NCBI GenBank assembly: GCA_023853785.1
Contig: JAJIRX010000018.1
Coordinates: 1 to 28,495 of the forward strand
Reading direction: 5' to 3'
Length of the DNA stretch: 28,495 bases
Source: Psilocybe azurescens
Lineage: Eukaryota > Basidiomycota > Agaricomycetes > Agaricales > Agrocybaceae
The translations under genes were made by a program, and so were the position numbers. The notes under the pieces are model-generated. The model ran no database searches and was not told the DNA's origin. It saw only the letters and a program-made list of their open reading frames with translations. The first letter of the stretch is position 1. Each line of letters begins with the position of its first letter. Below, one piece after another: positions 1 to 10,680 of this stretch.

Positions 1-2
1 AA

Positions 3-212
3 CGCACCGTCGCCTTCATGCTATTGAACGACCGGGAAGTCGGCGATCATATCATCCAGACCATCCTGCCGAAGCTTTTGGCCCTACCAAACTTTCAGTT
101 ACCGAAAGAAATCCAGGTTTTCAATGACGGATCTCTCGTGGAGCGCGTCAACGCAGCCATTCCTCTCTTGGAAAGAAATGGCGAAATCAACGCTGCAATC
201 AAAGTTTCATGA
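3..212 (+). CDS. 3' end of an unidentified protein-coding gene
   Basis: The reading frame is open from the left edge of the window to a TGA at 210-212, so only about 69 C-terminal residues are visible and the gene begins outside. The tail is soluble-looking, with a stretch reading LPKLLALPNFQLPKEIQVF and an ending NAAIKVS. The spacing of a short helix, a strand and a final alternating segment is loosely like the C-terminus of medium-chain dehydrogenase/reductase proteins, but there is no diagnostic motif. I do not assign a function. The neighbouring F-box gene converges on it, with 190 bp between the two stop codons. Confidence 0.45.
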   Translation, partial: RTVAFMLLNDREVGDHIIQTILPKLLALPNFQLPKEIQVFNDGSLVERVNAAIPLLERNGEINAAIKVS

Positions 213-402
213 TAGTAAAGGCTCTGTGGTCATCTAAGATGAAAACGAGGTTTTCAATTTGTGTGTTGTGTAAGGTAGATAATTAGTGAAATAGGTTTTC
301 TGTAGTATTGGTAGTATTGGCATTAATATTGGGTGTCGAGCAAGTCACGCGAATTGATGGGATTTAGAAACTGAAGCACTACAAGGTCAGCTCTTGTTAA
401 GG

Positions 403-2185
403 TTATGAAAGACTTTCGGTAGTAGACATACTATGTATTTCTTCAAAAGTCAGAACATACATACCATTCGCGAGATTTCTTTTATATGAAGGCGTCGTAG
501 GAATATCATCAGTCCCTCGCTCCCAATCGTCATGCGCGTTTGACCAATGGTAGTGGTACGTCTTGGGATGAACGGTGAGATTTACGACGTTGACTGATAC
601 CAACCCGGATACTCTATCTTCATCGCGGATAGTATACGTAATTGCGATTGGTGATCAATCGACTGGTCGCACTTCACCACGAGAGTCAGATATGTCAGCC
701 CGCGGAATATGTTTAGCCATGCAAGGGTAGAATCGATCAATAGCTGATGGGATGTAGGAGCGTCGTACATATCGTACCAGGCCGAAAAACGTTGAACTCC
801 CAAAGTCAAGCGAGATACTATGGGTAAATGTTGGAAGCAGTTGGTGGTTCCGTCAGAGACTGGTGGCGTGCCCTCCTGAATGTTGGCTAAGCAAAGACTT
901 ATACAGGGTTTGATGCCCATTTCCAAAATACTGTTACTGATTGAGCCGAGTTGTTTTGCAAGATTCCAGTAATCCGTCTCAAAAGTATGTGATTGATAAG
1001 ATGAGTCGCTGATCAGGTTAATAAATTGCAGGTCGGGACATAGGACTGGGCCCCGAAGAAAGTAAGCTGCCTGGTCCGGTGATCCTGTAAATGAGGAGAG
1101 ATAACGAAGGTTGATACGTTTGATCGTAGAGGGAGTTGATGTGACCATCGGCATACATTCAGTGGGAAACGATAACCCAAATAGGATTTTACGCAGTAGT
1201 GGTAGTAGATGTAAGTTTTCCACCACTGTCTTCAGAAAGTGGTCATCAGGAAACGCGCATCTGATTTCTTGGAGTTTGGGAACAGATTCTGCAATTCGAG
1301 GAAATGATAGAGCGCAAATTCCTCTTTCGTTATGCTGCTCGGCAGAGAAATTACGAGGGTGCAGATGGGGAGGATTTTAAGACTTCGAAGGTCCAGGCCG
1401 AGAACGGAGGTAGCAAAAGAAACTCCGAGTTGAGGTCAATGTGTGTCAATCGACTCTGAGATATGCGTGGAATGGCGCAGTAAATGGGGAAAAGTGAGGG
1501 CGCTTTATGGTATCTCCATCCATTACCGACAAAAGTAAGATCCTTCTCCTGGACTCGCCTGCGAACCAAGCGGTTCGTCAAATTCTGTATCGACCTCACC
1601 AACTTTTGGAAGTCGTGGGTGCTTCAAAACGCTCGAAGTTGTAGTTTGTTTCCACTGTTGTCGGGTGGAAGTGTAATATTTGAAGGGACGTGCAGGACTT
1701 CCGCATGACCGTCTCGGCCAATTCGAGAACAGAGGTTATGAAGTCCCGTACGACGTCGGATCGCAGAGACCATCCGCTACCCCATGAATCTATCACAAGG
1801 CTGACAGTTCCGACTGAAGAGAGACGTGAGATCAGTGAGTTGACACGGCGAATGTTACCTATTAACCATGAGATATAGGATGGGGAACGAATGTTTCTTC
1901 CAAGTCGTGTCTATGGGATATTATGCAGTAGAAGTTATTGATCGTGGAAAGTGGAAAATAGATGGATAATGCTGCAAGTTCGTCTGTGTATCTGTGCGAG
2001 CTAGCCTTTACAATGCAGGAGGACTCTGGGTCTGGCAACCCCACTTCTTTGAGAAGAATTGGCACGGCAACCAAGTTGAGTCGGCGACATATTTTACCCA
2101 AGTTCAAGAGGTCTTTGGATTTCAACTCGCACACAATTTTCAAAAGGAGTTCCGTGGGTAGATGTAATAAAGAAGTTGGATTCAT
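403..2185 (-). CDS. F-box protein with degenerate leucine-rich region
   Basis: The N-terminus (first ATG at 2185-2183) carries an F-box: LLHLPTELLLKIVCELKSKD followed by LLNLGKICRRLN, the Skp1-binding signature of SCF ubiquitin-ligase substrate adaptors. The rest has irregular leucine-rich segments, as in the large Agaricomycete F-box family, and the substrate is unknown. The exon model is 2185-1867, 1813-1600, 1558-638 and 593-403. Its introns are 53, 41 and 44 nt, all GT-AG and all phase-consistent. Two frame breaks occur inside exon 3, at a T run (1375-1378) and an A run (1302-1304). Adding one base to each keeps the conserved reading LPSSITKEEFALYHFPRIAE continuous and gives 548 residues, an exact multiple of three. 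The first donor (GTTAAT) is weak. The F-box call is firm; the exact protein is a model. Confidence 0.8.
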
Positions 2186-2504
2186 AAGACGTCTTAGTGG
2201 CAAGTGGGCCTAGAGGAGATGAGGATGAAACCTGCAACAAAATTGAGGTTGCAAGTACAGAGGAAAGAGGAAGTTCTCGGAATTTGTGGCGAACTTCACG
2301 TGGCCATCGACTTTGATGGATGACAGCACTTGTTTACCCAAACTCGACCTTGCGTTTCTTACAGTGAGATCGATTGTTCATAGAAAAAGTGATGCATGGC
2401 TGGATTGCCCTATTGCGAGTGCGATGATATTGGTTTGATAATCAAGTGAAAAGATGCGGCATGATTATAATGGTATCGCCGCAGTGTACCTATGTACCCA
2501 CAGC
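2186..2504. other. Intergenic: F-box promoter and AVL9 3' flank
   Basis: This 319-bp stretch lies between the F-box start codon and the AVL9 stop codon, both on the minus strand. It should hold the F-box promoter/5' UTR and the AVL9 3' UTR. I see no further coding signal, repeat or RNA gene; the + strand reading frame entering at 2446 is the antisense of the AVL9 tail. Confidence 0.5.
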
Positions 2505-5500
2505 TCATAGCACTTTGAATACCGTAGCATCTTCTTCGACCTTCTTTTCATACACCTTCTTCAGCGCCTTTTCCTTCTCCAGTACAACCATCTTATTATC
2601 CCCGCTTTCTGTCGTAGACCACGAAGAAGAAGAAGAAGATGATGATGAGGGAACCACCGTCTGGTTTGACGCGCTCGACTCCAACATACTCGATATACTG
2701 GCCGGGGCAACAACATTCACCGTCGTCGGACTCACACCGGGGCTCATCCCATTGAACAGCGGCGATCCCTCAGCCTCTCCATACTCCTCATGGAGAGGCT
2801 GCGGCGTACGCGGGAACGCCGCATCTCCAGGGCGCGCAGTAGTCGGGGTCTTCGCCGGCGCCAGCGAGAACCTCGACGTCTTTGCCGACAAGAATGACCC
2901 AATACCCGCACCCCACGCAGACAGCGGTTTCAGAGGACTGGGCGCCGTATCATTCACCGGACTCGTCACAGGCGAGTCCGAGGGAAGAGAATTGGTGCTC
3001 GTCAACGAGAACGGTCGTAGAAGCGATGATTTGCCGGTTGGCACATAATCCACCTGTCTCGCTGTGCGTGGGGCGTCTTCCAGGTCCGCTTTTGAAACTT
3101 CCACAGGCGGGGTGCTCGCCCGGGACGATTTGCTAATGGTGTCTTCGTTAGGTGTTGGTGGCACCGAACTAGCACCTTGGGCGTTCCGTTGACCCCATCG
3201 ACCACGAACACCCTCCACAGCCCTGAAAAAGCTCGTCGAACCGACTGTTAGTGTTCTAGCCACGGCTTCTCGTGCAGGAGCAAGTTGTTGCTCGAGCTTC
3301 AGATCTTGAATGCCTTCTTGAAGTCGGAGTCCAATATCGGCAACCACAGATGGTTTTTCGTTACATGGATGTCTGCGATTTTCGTGACTCGGTTAGGGAG
3401 TAATTTCCCAGTCAAAGTGACATCAGTTGCTTACCGTGGTTCCACTATATCAAAAAGAAGAGGATCCGTCGTACGATCCCACACCTCATATGCGTTAGTG
3501 GTCTTAAATTCCGAAATCCACAAAGGGTTGAAATCTTCCGTTGAACTCGGGTGTCCGCCTATACGTCGTGATAAGAAAATAGTCAAGTCCATGTGGAAAG
3601 TACATACCTGTCCCACCAGTAATCATAACGCCGTTGTTCTCTCCTTTCGCGACAAAATCGCGGTATTTTACAGAAGAAAGCGCTGCCGTGATGTACTCTT
3701 CAAACTACACAAATATCCATTTAGCACTATAGCATTACGCAGCGCATAAACACACCTTGGCTCGTAGATAATCGTCGCTGCCTTTGAACCTGCATTTCCG
3801 ATAATTAGTCCAGAGGCAAATGCGGATAATGCAAAGCAATATTTACTGATGCATCCCCGTCGCGTTCACCGAAGCATCCGAACGCCAGTTCTCGTTGACA
3901 TCAGTCAAAATATCATCCATCCACTTCCTGTCCGCCGGCGTCAGTCCAGCTGACCGTTCTAACCTTGGGTCCCTAAACTCGAAAACACCTGTATCCGTCT
4001 GTATTTCTTTCTTGTCAGTGCCAGTCACATGAAGGCAGAGAAGAAACCATACATTAACTAAGATGTCTATATCAGGCTGCTGTGTAATGATAGAATTTGT
4101 GCATCCACAAAGCCAACTAGGGGTATCTTTTATCATGTCGAGTTGTTGCAAGGGTAAATAGGGTTGAAAAATGCATTCTAAGAAGACGCAAAGTGAGCCG
4201 TGGATGAAAGGGTAGGCAAATTTTAGAACATACCTTTCCGAAAAGATCGAGAGGTAGTCCCATGTAAGCCATCATACTTTTGTGGTCCGACGTTCGAAGA
4301 GACGTTGGACGAGATAGGGTGGGTGCTCGTGCCGCCAGAGGAGGCGATCCGCAGTCATCCAGGGTCTGTAAGAGACCTATAAGGAATTAGAAAAAGTCCG
4401 TCATAGGAGAATTGTATTTACCAGGAAGTAGTGATACCAGCGAGTACTGATATGTGCATAGTTTTTCCACGGGGTATCCGTAGAACATAATCCTTTTCTG
4501 AAGCATGAGTGCTTTGACGAGAATCAACGTCTTTTGTCTAAATGTATGCACGAGGTCTCGTCTTGCACAAGGTCAGTCGCTGAATAAAAATGCGGAGTCG
4601 AGAATACTCACATACTCGTGCCTACAACTTGGTTAACTGACGTTCATATTGATGGGTTGTTGTGGACGTACCCATGTAAAGACCGCTCTCCGTAAGTTGT
4701 GTGCGCAATGACCTTTCCAGAGAAGCAGCAAAGTCGTCTAGAATGCTTGAATCTCGGAAATCCCTACGAAAAGTAAGCAAATGCGGAATTGTGTAGAGGA
4801 CGGCCATACCTCTGTAAGAAAAGGGCGGTCGTTACGACGCGCAGTTTATCTCGTATTGGTCCGAACACGGGTTTCGATGCCAGAACGACAACAGCTTTTT
4901 GGACAGTTGAGCGTGTCACGTCAGGACCCTTGACCAAAAGACTCGAGGCCGCAATTTGCTGATTACACCTATCGAAATGTAACCATAGGAAAGCTTTGTG
5001 AGCAAGCTCAAAACTCACGAAATGCCGAAGATAGTGGTTGGATTGGGACCGGGATTGACAAGATGGAAATAAGAATAATCTTCCGAGCTCTGATACAGTG
5101 AGGATTGGCCATAAAAATGGTAGGAGGACTCACCAAATGTGCGCCATCTGGCAGAGCAAGGAAAGGTAGGATTTTGGCAACTTCTTCATCTTCAAAAATC
5201 TCCCCGGTAGAGTATTCAATGCGGGGACCAACCTAGTATACCGCGTCAGTCAGACAATTGACGCAGAGATAAAATCAACACACGAGATGGTTAAAGTCCA
5301 CCAAGGCAACACCAAGAACCAACGGCTCCGTGGTTGGGTTAATCAACAAAGACTCTGGCCGCGCCTTCCTTGAAGAAGTCGAAGCAAAGATGATACAGAC
5401 ATGGTGTCGTCTCTATTGGGTGGACTGGGTGGATATGTTACGGGCTTGAACTCCCTGACATCGTCTTCGAGCACAGATGGTGCCCCCGACGAGTCTGGGG

Positions 5501-5745
5501 TCTCCACGTTCTTGAACTGGTCAGAGAAAGGATTGGAGTCTCTATAAGAGTGGGAATCCGAACTATGTGTGGCAAATGACTGGCGAGGATCGCTCATTAT
5601 TGAGTTTTGGCGTGACCTAGGGGGGAGACGACAGGGATATGGAGCGCTGAGAAGCTGTATCTGCATCCTCGTCGTCTGATTCTCGCGGGAAACTTCGGAT
5701 CTGGGAGTCTGTTGGTGATGGCGGTGATAGTAATGTCGAGGTCAT
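2505..5745 (-). CDS. AVL9: AVL9-type DENN-domain late secretory pathway protein
   Basis: Translated exons give the AVL9/DENN signature near the start (LVLGVALVDFNHLV joined to GPRIEY, then ILPFLALPDGAH), QKRIMFYGYPVEKLC in the middle, and the conserved HPCNEKPSVVADIGLRLQEG, where family members have a similar late block. Yeast Avl9 acts in exocytic cargo exit from the Golgi. There are at least ten short introns, for example 5283-5233, 5133-5090 and 5018-4969. The last ~230 residues are Ser/Pro-rich and low-complexity. The N-terminal ~140 residues are also disordered and include an NPF tripeptide. I chose the ATG at 5745 because the frame from there is convincing and is the same frame as the DENN exon. 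Between 5625 and 5385 the frame is shifted by a C run (5620-5625) and then a T run (5386-5388). A third break lies beside the donor near 4233. The ATG at 5597 is the alternative start. Family call sure, splice details less so. Confidence 0.9.
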
Positions 5746-6192
5746 CGTGGCCGTCGTTGTTGCTAGTCGTTGCTCGTTGTTGCTAGTCATCGCTGTAGTA
5801 TTGAAGAAATGAAATTAAGATCTTGCCAAGATCGCTAGCGGCAATACGTATCATTATTACATAATCAAATAATCAATCCATTTAATCAAGTGAACAATTA
5901 ATTGATAACAATGATCTTGGTACTATCACAGAAAACAGCAGAGAGACTATGAGGAGAGTTTAGTATATGTATGCCCTGAATTACTTAAACGCCCAAGGGC
6001 CGTGGTGGAAGTCGAAGATTGATGCGGAGAGCGGGGTCGTCCAAAAATAGACATCGTTGTAACAGGCGTCCTCCGTCCCGCAGCTGCATGCTTGGAGCCA
6101 GTGTGACGCCGCGGTCAAACCGGAAATGATTAGAACGCAACTGGATTCGTTACCTTAGTCCTCGTACTTGCATCACCACCACCACCGGCGCG
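5746..6192. promoter_or_regulatory. Divergent promoter region, AVL9 / secreted-protein gene
   Basis: The 447 bp between the two divergent start codons must contain both promoters and 5' UTRs. The AVL9 side carries a 20-bp tandem duplication (5755-5788). The central part (about 5840-5930) is strongly AT-rich with repeated AATCAA/ATTAAT words. I see no motif that I can assign to a known factor. Confidence 0.5.
5755..5788. repeat. Imperfect 20-bp tandem repeat in AVL9 leader
   Basis: The word CGTTGTTGCTAGTC occurs at 5755-5768 and again at 5775-5788, a 20-bp period. It lies just upstream of the presumed AVL9 ATG and, read on the minus strand, gives a CAACAACG-rich leader. A simple slippage repeat is the likeliest explanation. 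Confidence 0.7.
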
Positions 6193-7169
6193 ATGTCTGT
6201 TTTCCTCCTTTGCTGCCTGGTGGCTTCAGTGGTGGCTTCACCGCTCGATTTCCATGCGGATTCGTCTCAGGTGGCTTTGACTCAGATTCAAAGCGAGAAG
6301 ACGTCGGAAATTGGCTGGTATGACCCACGTCTCAATGGTGGCCGACTCCTCGACGTGAGTGGTATCCAATAATGTATAGAAGGTCATTGGTTGAGCAACA
6401 AACATTCCTGGCAGTATACCTCCAAGAAGTATGGCGAACCACTCAACGTCATCATTTCCGGTCTTTCAGATCCTTTTGTCTTAACTGACGCTGGGTTTTT
6501 CTTCTATACGAGGTGCGTACAACCTCGAAACGCTCTGGAAAGCTTCTGACCTTCCACAGGTCTCTCGGATACTCTGAGGAATGTCTAGGCCTGCATTCCG
6601 GTACCCTTCACAACGCCCACCTGGGTGATGGCGACGGTTGGAAAACGCAGCTTTTCATCGCCAGACAACACTATTTTCCAATTTGGGGCACATGTTGGGA
6701 GAGTTTAGCAGGTATGTTGTCGACCAATTTGCAGCGAATGAATGTCGCTCATTCCGTATGTAGGGGACATCATTTCAGGGCCTGGAGACAGAACGGGACT
6801 GAAGCGAATAGTGGAGCATGGTTCATTGGGTGCGTCGGCATCACAAACCTGTGTTAATACTTTCTTATTCGCAAGGTGCAGTGCATCCAAAGAGCTCGAT
6901 TCCAGTAAACACCATACGATAGTTCCCAATGGGTACAACCTGGGACGTGACTGGCTCGTGGAACGGGCTGTAACAGGAGGACACTGGAAAGGTTATTGGT
7001 GGAAAGCAAACGTAGAATGGCGCAGCGATCTGCTCGAGGAAGGCAAGAAAGGTCAGTAAACTCCTCAAACACATTAGCATTTGTGTTAACATCAAATATT
7101 TCCGAAGGCGTCAATCATGGCATTACGCAAGATGGACGCGTTGCTGTTCTTACTGTTCTTCGTGTTTAA
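6193..7169 (+). CDS. Small secreted conserved fungal protein, function unknown
   Basis: The protein starts MSVFLLCCLVASVVASPLDF, a clear signal peptide with a likely cleavage after VAS. The mature part has a Cys/Trp-rich centre (YSEECLGLHSG, WGTCWES, HHFRAWRQNGTEANSGAWF) and a C-terminal block IVPNGYNLGRDWLVERA followed by GYWWKANVEWRSDLL. From memory this layout matches a conserved basidiomycete secreted family with no assigned activity; I see no catalytic motif. The exon model is 6193-6354, 6415-6512, 6560-6711, 6764-6829, 6876-7051 and 7108-7169, with introns of 46-60 nt. The splice at 6763/6764 is one base out of frame: the run GGGG (6763-6766) needs one more G to reach the frame that the next exon requires. 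With it the CDS is 717 nt (238 residues). It is transcribed away from AVL9. Confidence 0.75.
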
Positions 7170-8165
7170 TATGTCCCTTCTGAACTCCATCAACGAACCT
7201 CGAACTATCTCACATTCTAGATGTACTTCTACAGCCTTCCTCTATTTCTTGCTGATTACCTGCATTATTCTGTTGTATGCACCTTGTCTTGTAGACTCCA
7301 CGCCGATAGCACTCCACGACCTTTTACGCAACTTTTCCGTTTCGTGTATTTATTGACGTATAGCTGTATATATTTATATTTAAGCTGATGCTTGCCGACA
7401 CCGGCGTTCGAAGTGCACTGGACACAGTTCCAACGTTCGGTATGCCCTCACCTCAGCAAATCTGCGCATATCATGATATTTGATACTGTCTGCATTCAGT
7501 CCATGAACCCGACAACCTCCCGGCTTGTATAAACGCAGATATTTCGCAATACCTTTAAATTCTTGAGAATTATAGAATGCTATATTACCCCACAGCTCAT
7601 GAGTCAAGCCGTATTGCATGCGATATTGTTTATTCACTTGGGCGCCGGTTTGAGTCTCATCGCTAAGAATAAAACAGGGTTGCTTCCACTTCCAGATCGT
7701 ACAGCAGGCCTAAACTATTCTAATTCACAGTAATACTTCGTACCATCTCTCTTGCCCCTGATGCATGCTTAAACGTTCTCAATCGTAGCAAACTCCCCTA
7801 ATCCGAGTCATCCATACTCTTAAGCCTTCTCCCTAATCATCCATCCGACTCCTTGCCGCAAGGAGAGATAATATTGCACTTCAAAAATGGAATTTGGAAG
7901 TTAAAGAATGTGTATAGAGTGTGGTATAATATGCTGGTATGTAGACCACCGGAAGGACAATGAAATCTCCAGACAAGGTCAGAATGGTAGTCAAAGGGTC
8001 TTTTTAGGGGCTAAAACATCCATATCTGGCAATACTATTTTGTTTGTACATAATTGAAACCAAGGCCTTTCAAAATTTCGTATGAACATATCCGCTGAAC
8101 TTTCAGTCTAACTTTCAGATTGAAGTCGCGTTTTGGATCTACACCTCCTCCCAAATAATTCCGCG
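7170..8165. other. Gene-poor intergenic stretch
   Basis: This 996-bp gap lies between the secreted-protein gene and EBP2. One minus-strand open frame at 7380-7637 (85 codons) has ordinary-looking composition (for example KYLRLYKPGGCRVHGL), but I recognise no family, splice partner or homologous motif, so I leave it as a possible small ORF. The last ~150 bp before 8166 should contain the EBP2 promoter. No repeat or RNA gene is evident. Confidence 0.4.
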
Positions 8166-9774
8166 ATGCCTTCTACCGTAAAGGCCAAAGCCCAAAACCT
8201 GCGGCGATCCCAAAAGCTGACAAAGTCAAGGCAACAAAATCTACACCAAAAGCCGTAGAGAAATCTCCTTCGCCGCCACCAGCACCAGAACCTGTAGAGT
8301 CGCCGGAGGGCTCAGAGGAGGATTCTGATGATGAGGGAGTCGATGAGGAGGGTATGGCCCGACTGATGAAACTTTTGGGCGATGATGCTTTGGACGACTT
8401 TGGTAAAGCTCAATTGGACGCGTTAGCTGGTGGCAGTGAAGGCGAGGGTGATGAGGATGAGGATGATGAGGATTGGTCTTCAGTCGACGAGGACGAAGAG
8501 GATGGCTCAGAAAATGAGGATCTAGAAATGGCCGGCGAAGCAGACGAAATATTGTCTGGCGATGAAGTTGGTTCCGACGAAGAGCAAGACGGAGAAGGCG
8601 CGGACGAGGATGGGGATGGGGACGACGAAGATGCAATTCTTTTGGACGAAGTAGACTCAGTTGACGAGGACGCTGTGCCCCGCCAAAAATTGAGATTGAC
8701 AATAAAGTTCGTCTTCCTGCCTTTCATGCGAAATATATTTTTAACATCCGTTCTAGGTCGCTCTTGACCAAATTCGCGAATCCATCCAATTAGACCTTTC
8801 ATTACCATGGACAGAAACACTTGTCCTCACATATCCCCAAACAATAGACGTGGACGTGGACGACGACTTGAATCGTGAACTTGCCTTGTACGTATCTCGC
8901 CAGTACGTTTATATCACAGAATGAATCGTTGATCTTTGTGATCATAGCTATAAGCAAGCCCTCCATGGAGCTAATACCGCCCGTACCTTGGCTGCCAAAC
9001 ACAATTTCCCTTTCACCCGGCCCACAGACTACTTTGCCGAAATGATCAAAAGCGACTCCCATATGGAGCGAATCCGCCAACGTCTACTGAACGAATCGGC
9101 CGGTATCAAAAGAGCGACGACAAGCGCAAGGAGAGAGAGGGCAAGAAGTTCGGCAAACAAGTCCAAGTCGAAAAGCTCAAGGAACGCGAGAAGTCAAAGA
9201 AAGAGATGGAAGAGAGACTTAAAGGGCTCAAAAGAAGTACGCGTCTCTTTCCTTGCACAATATCATTCTCCATCCTTTTTGGCAAACAATTCCTGTTCTG
9301 ATGAATTATCTTTATTTTGCAGAGAGAAAAGATATTCTGGATAACCCGGGAGCGAAAGACGACGACTTTGACATTGCAGTTGAAGATGCTATTGCCGACC
9401 GTCCTGCGAAGCGCGGAAAAGCTACCAATGGGAAGTCTATGCCTCGCTCGGCTCGCGATTCCAAGTTTGGCTTCGGTGGCGCCACACGGCATTCAAAATC
9501 TAACACTCGGGAGTCAACTGATGACTTCGATTCCGGACGTGGTCGCGGTAGAGGAAGAGGTGGAAGAGGCGGTTCAGGTGGAAGAGGCGGTTCAGGTGGA
9601 AGAGGCGGTTCAGGTGGAAGAGGTGGTTCAGGTGGAAGAGGCGGTAGAGGGGGGAGCGCTGGACGAGGTGGGGGAGGAGGCAGCAGAGGAGGCGCTGGGT
9701 TTAATTCGCGAGGTGGCAGAGGTGGAGGTGGCGGCACTAAAAGACTTGGAAAGTCAAGAAGGGCCAAGAGTTAG
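8166..9774 (+). CDS. EBP2: rRNA-processing protein EBP2 with C-terminal RGG tail
   Basis: Ebp2 is a nucleolar factor for 27S pre-rRNA processing and 60S subunit assembly. The order here is a Lys/Pro-rich start, an acidic Asp/Glu tract (~residues 85-165), and then the conserved core: ESIQLDLSLPWTETLVLTYP, ELAFYKQALHGA, FTRPTDYFAEMIKSD, then GKKFGKQVQVEKLKEREKSK and the RKRKDILDNPGAKDDDFDIA tail. Exons are 8166-8706, 8757-8887, 8948-9236 and 9323-9774. Three breaks interrupt the frame, each in an A run: 8194-8197, 8685-8689 and 9108-9111. Adding one A to each restores the family sequence exactly and gives 471 residues, close to yeast Ebp2. The GKKFGKQVQ block is readable only after the third correction. 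A Gly/Arg tract follows the core, before the final GKSRRAKS. Identification is certain; the breaks are probably sequencing errors. Confidence 0.95.
9559..9648 (+). repeat. 18-bp coding minisatellite encoding GGRGGS units
   Basis: The unit GGTGGAAGAGGCGGTTCA is repeated in register at 9559, 9577, 9595 and 9613 (one C-to-T change in the fourth), with a fifth partial copy from 9631. It encodes GGRGGS repeats, part of a longer Gly/Arg tail running from about 9537 to 9745. Such RGG tails bind RNA and are arginine-methylated in nucleolar proteins such as fibrillarin and nucleolin. Near-identity of the copies points to recent slippage. Confidence 0.9.
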
Positions 9775-10680
9775 AAGTACGGTTAGATTCTTCGTGATTG
9801 CTTTTTCTTGCCTAGTTCTTCGTCTTTCATTTATTCCAGGTCATGGATACCCTCTTAGACTCGGGTCAAGCGATTGAGCATCGTGCACTAAATATCTTCA
9901 GTGTCGTTCATCGATTTCAGGTGTTGGATACCTGATCCCATTCCCCTTCTCCTTGGCTTTGAGTTCATCATCTCACTCTCGTATTATATCACAGCGGCAT
10001 AGCCACGAAAGGCTTGTCCTTAAATGAACTGGTGGCTTTTGAGTGCCTTGAACAAGTCGGGCTTCGGCCTTCAAGCTTCAATTTCAACATTTGTTATATG
10101 CGAAGTGGCGCAGAGTGGCGCCTGTCTTGTCGAGTAGCAAATTTCACGGTTGTTTCCGGGACCACTCCTCGTTCTTCCTCGTTACGGTTTAACAGTTTAA
10201 CCATGGGCCCAACATCCTCCTTCCTTCCACAACCTTCCTGCTGCAGTCATCACTGATGAGCTACAGTCTGTTCCTCTGCTTAAATACCTTCTAATTCGCC
10301 AATGTTCTTGCTACTGATTCGCGTCTGATTTGCAAGAATGGTCACGCTAGGGAGGCCATCCATACTAAGCTTGCCCCACAACTTACTCAGGTCTTCCGAC
10401 ACTGAGCTGGCAGACACACAGACAAGCCGTTATAAGATGCCGTTGTACTCGTAGCCTCACGGCGGTTCCTCTACTTGCTTGTGATTCTCGTTGGGCCCTC
10501 GGAAATCCTCGTGTTGAACTTGTACCTGATGCTATTTGTAACCAATCGAGTCACCGTCAGTCCCCGTTTCTGTCGCGTTGACTGGTGTCCGTTCCCTTCG
10601 TCCTCCCTGGAATCGATAGAACATAAAATCTTGCGAAACTGATTCTGTGTTCTTCTTTCTCTCTAAACGACATCCGCCCA
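9775..10680. other. Intergenic, no gene recognised
   Basis: This 906-bp gap lies between the EBP2 stop and the seven-TM gene start, both on the + strand. It should hold the EBP2 terminator and the promoter of the next gene. Short open frames exist (for example 10014-10256) but have no recognisable family, splice logic or codon pattern. No repeats or structured RNA were noticed. Confidence 0.4.

Noticed and set aside
1265..1365. A 94-nt intron in the first F-box gene instead of two frame errors
   Set aside because: GT-AG and phase would allow it, but it would remove leucine-rich sequence that reads well once two runs are lengthened by one base, matching the pattern in all other genes.
2446..3048. 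+ strand open frame of 200 codons at the AVL9 3' end
   Set aside because: It is antisense to the Ser/Pro-rich AVL9 tail, which has the family sequence on the minus strand.
5597..5745. An intron explaining the AVL9 frame change near 5620
   Set aside because: No GT-AG pair of usable length and phase exists between 5745 and 5597; the only candidates are about 16 nt or lead to a stop.
9312..9767. Minus-strand Pro-rich open frame opposite the EBP2 tail
   Set aside because: It is the mirror of the Gly/Arg minisatellite (GGRGGS reads as Pro-rich on the other strand), so it is a shadow.
8166..9774. EBP2 as a pseudogene
   Set aside because: All three breaks are in A runs, splice sites and every conserved block are intact, and the same error type is seen in neighbouring unrelated genes.
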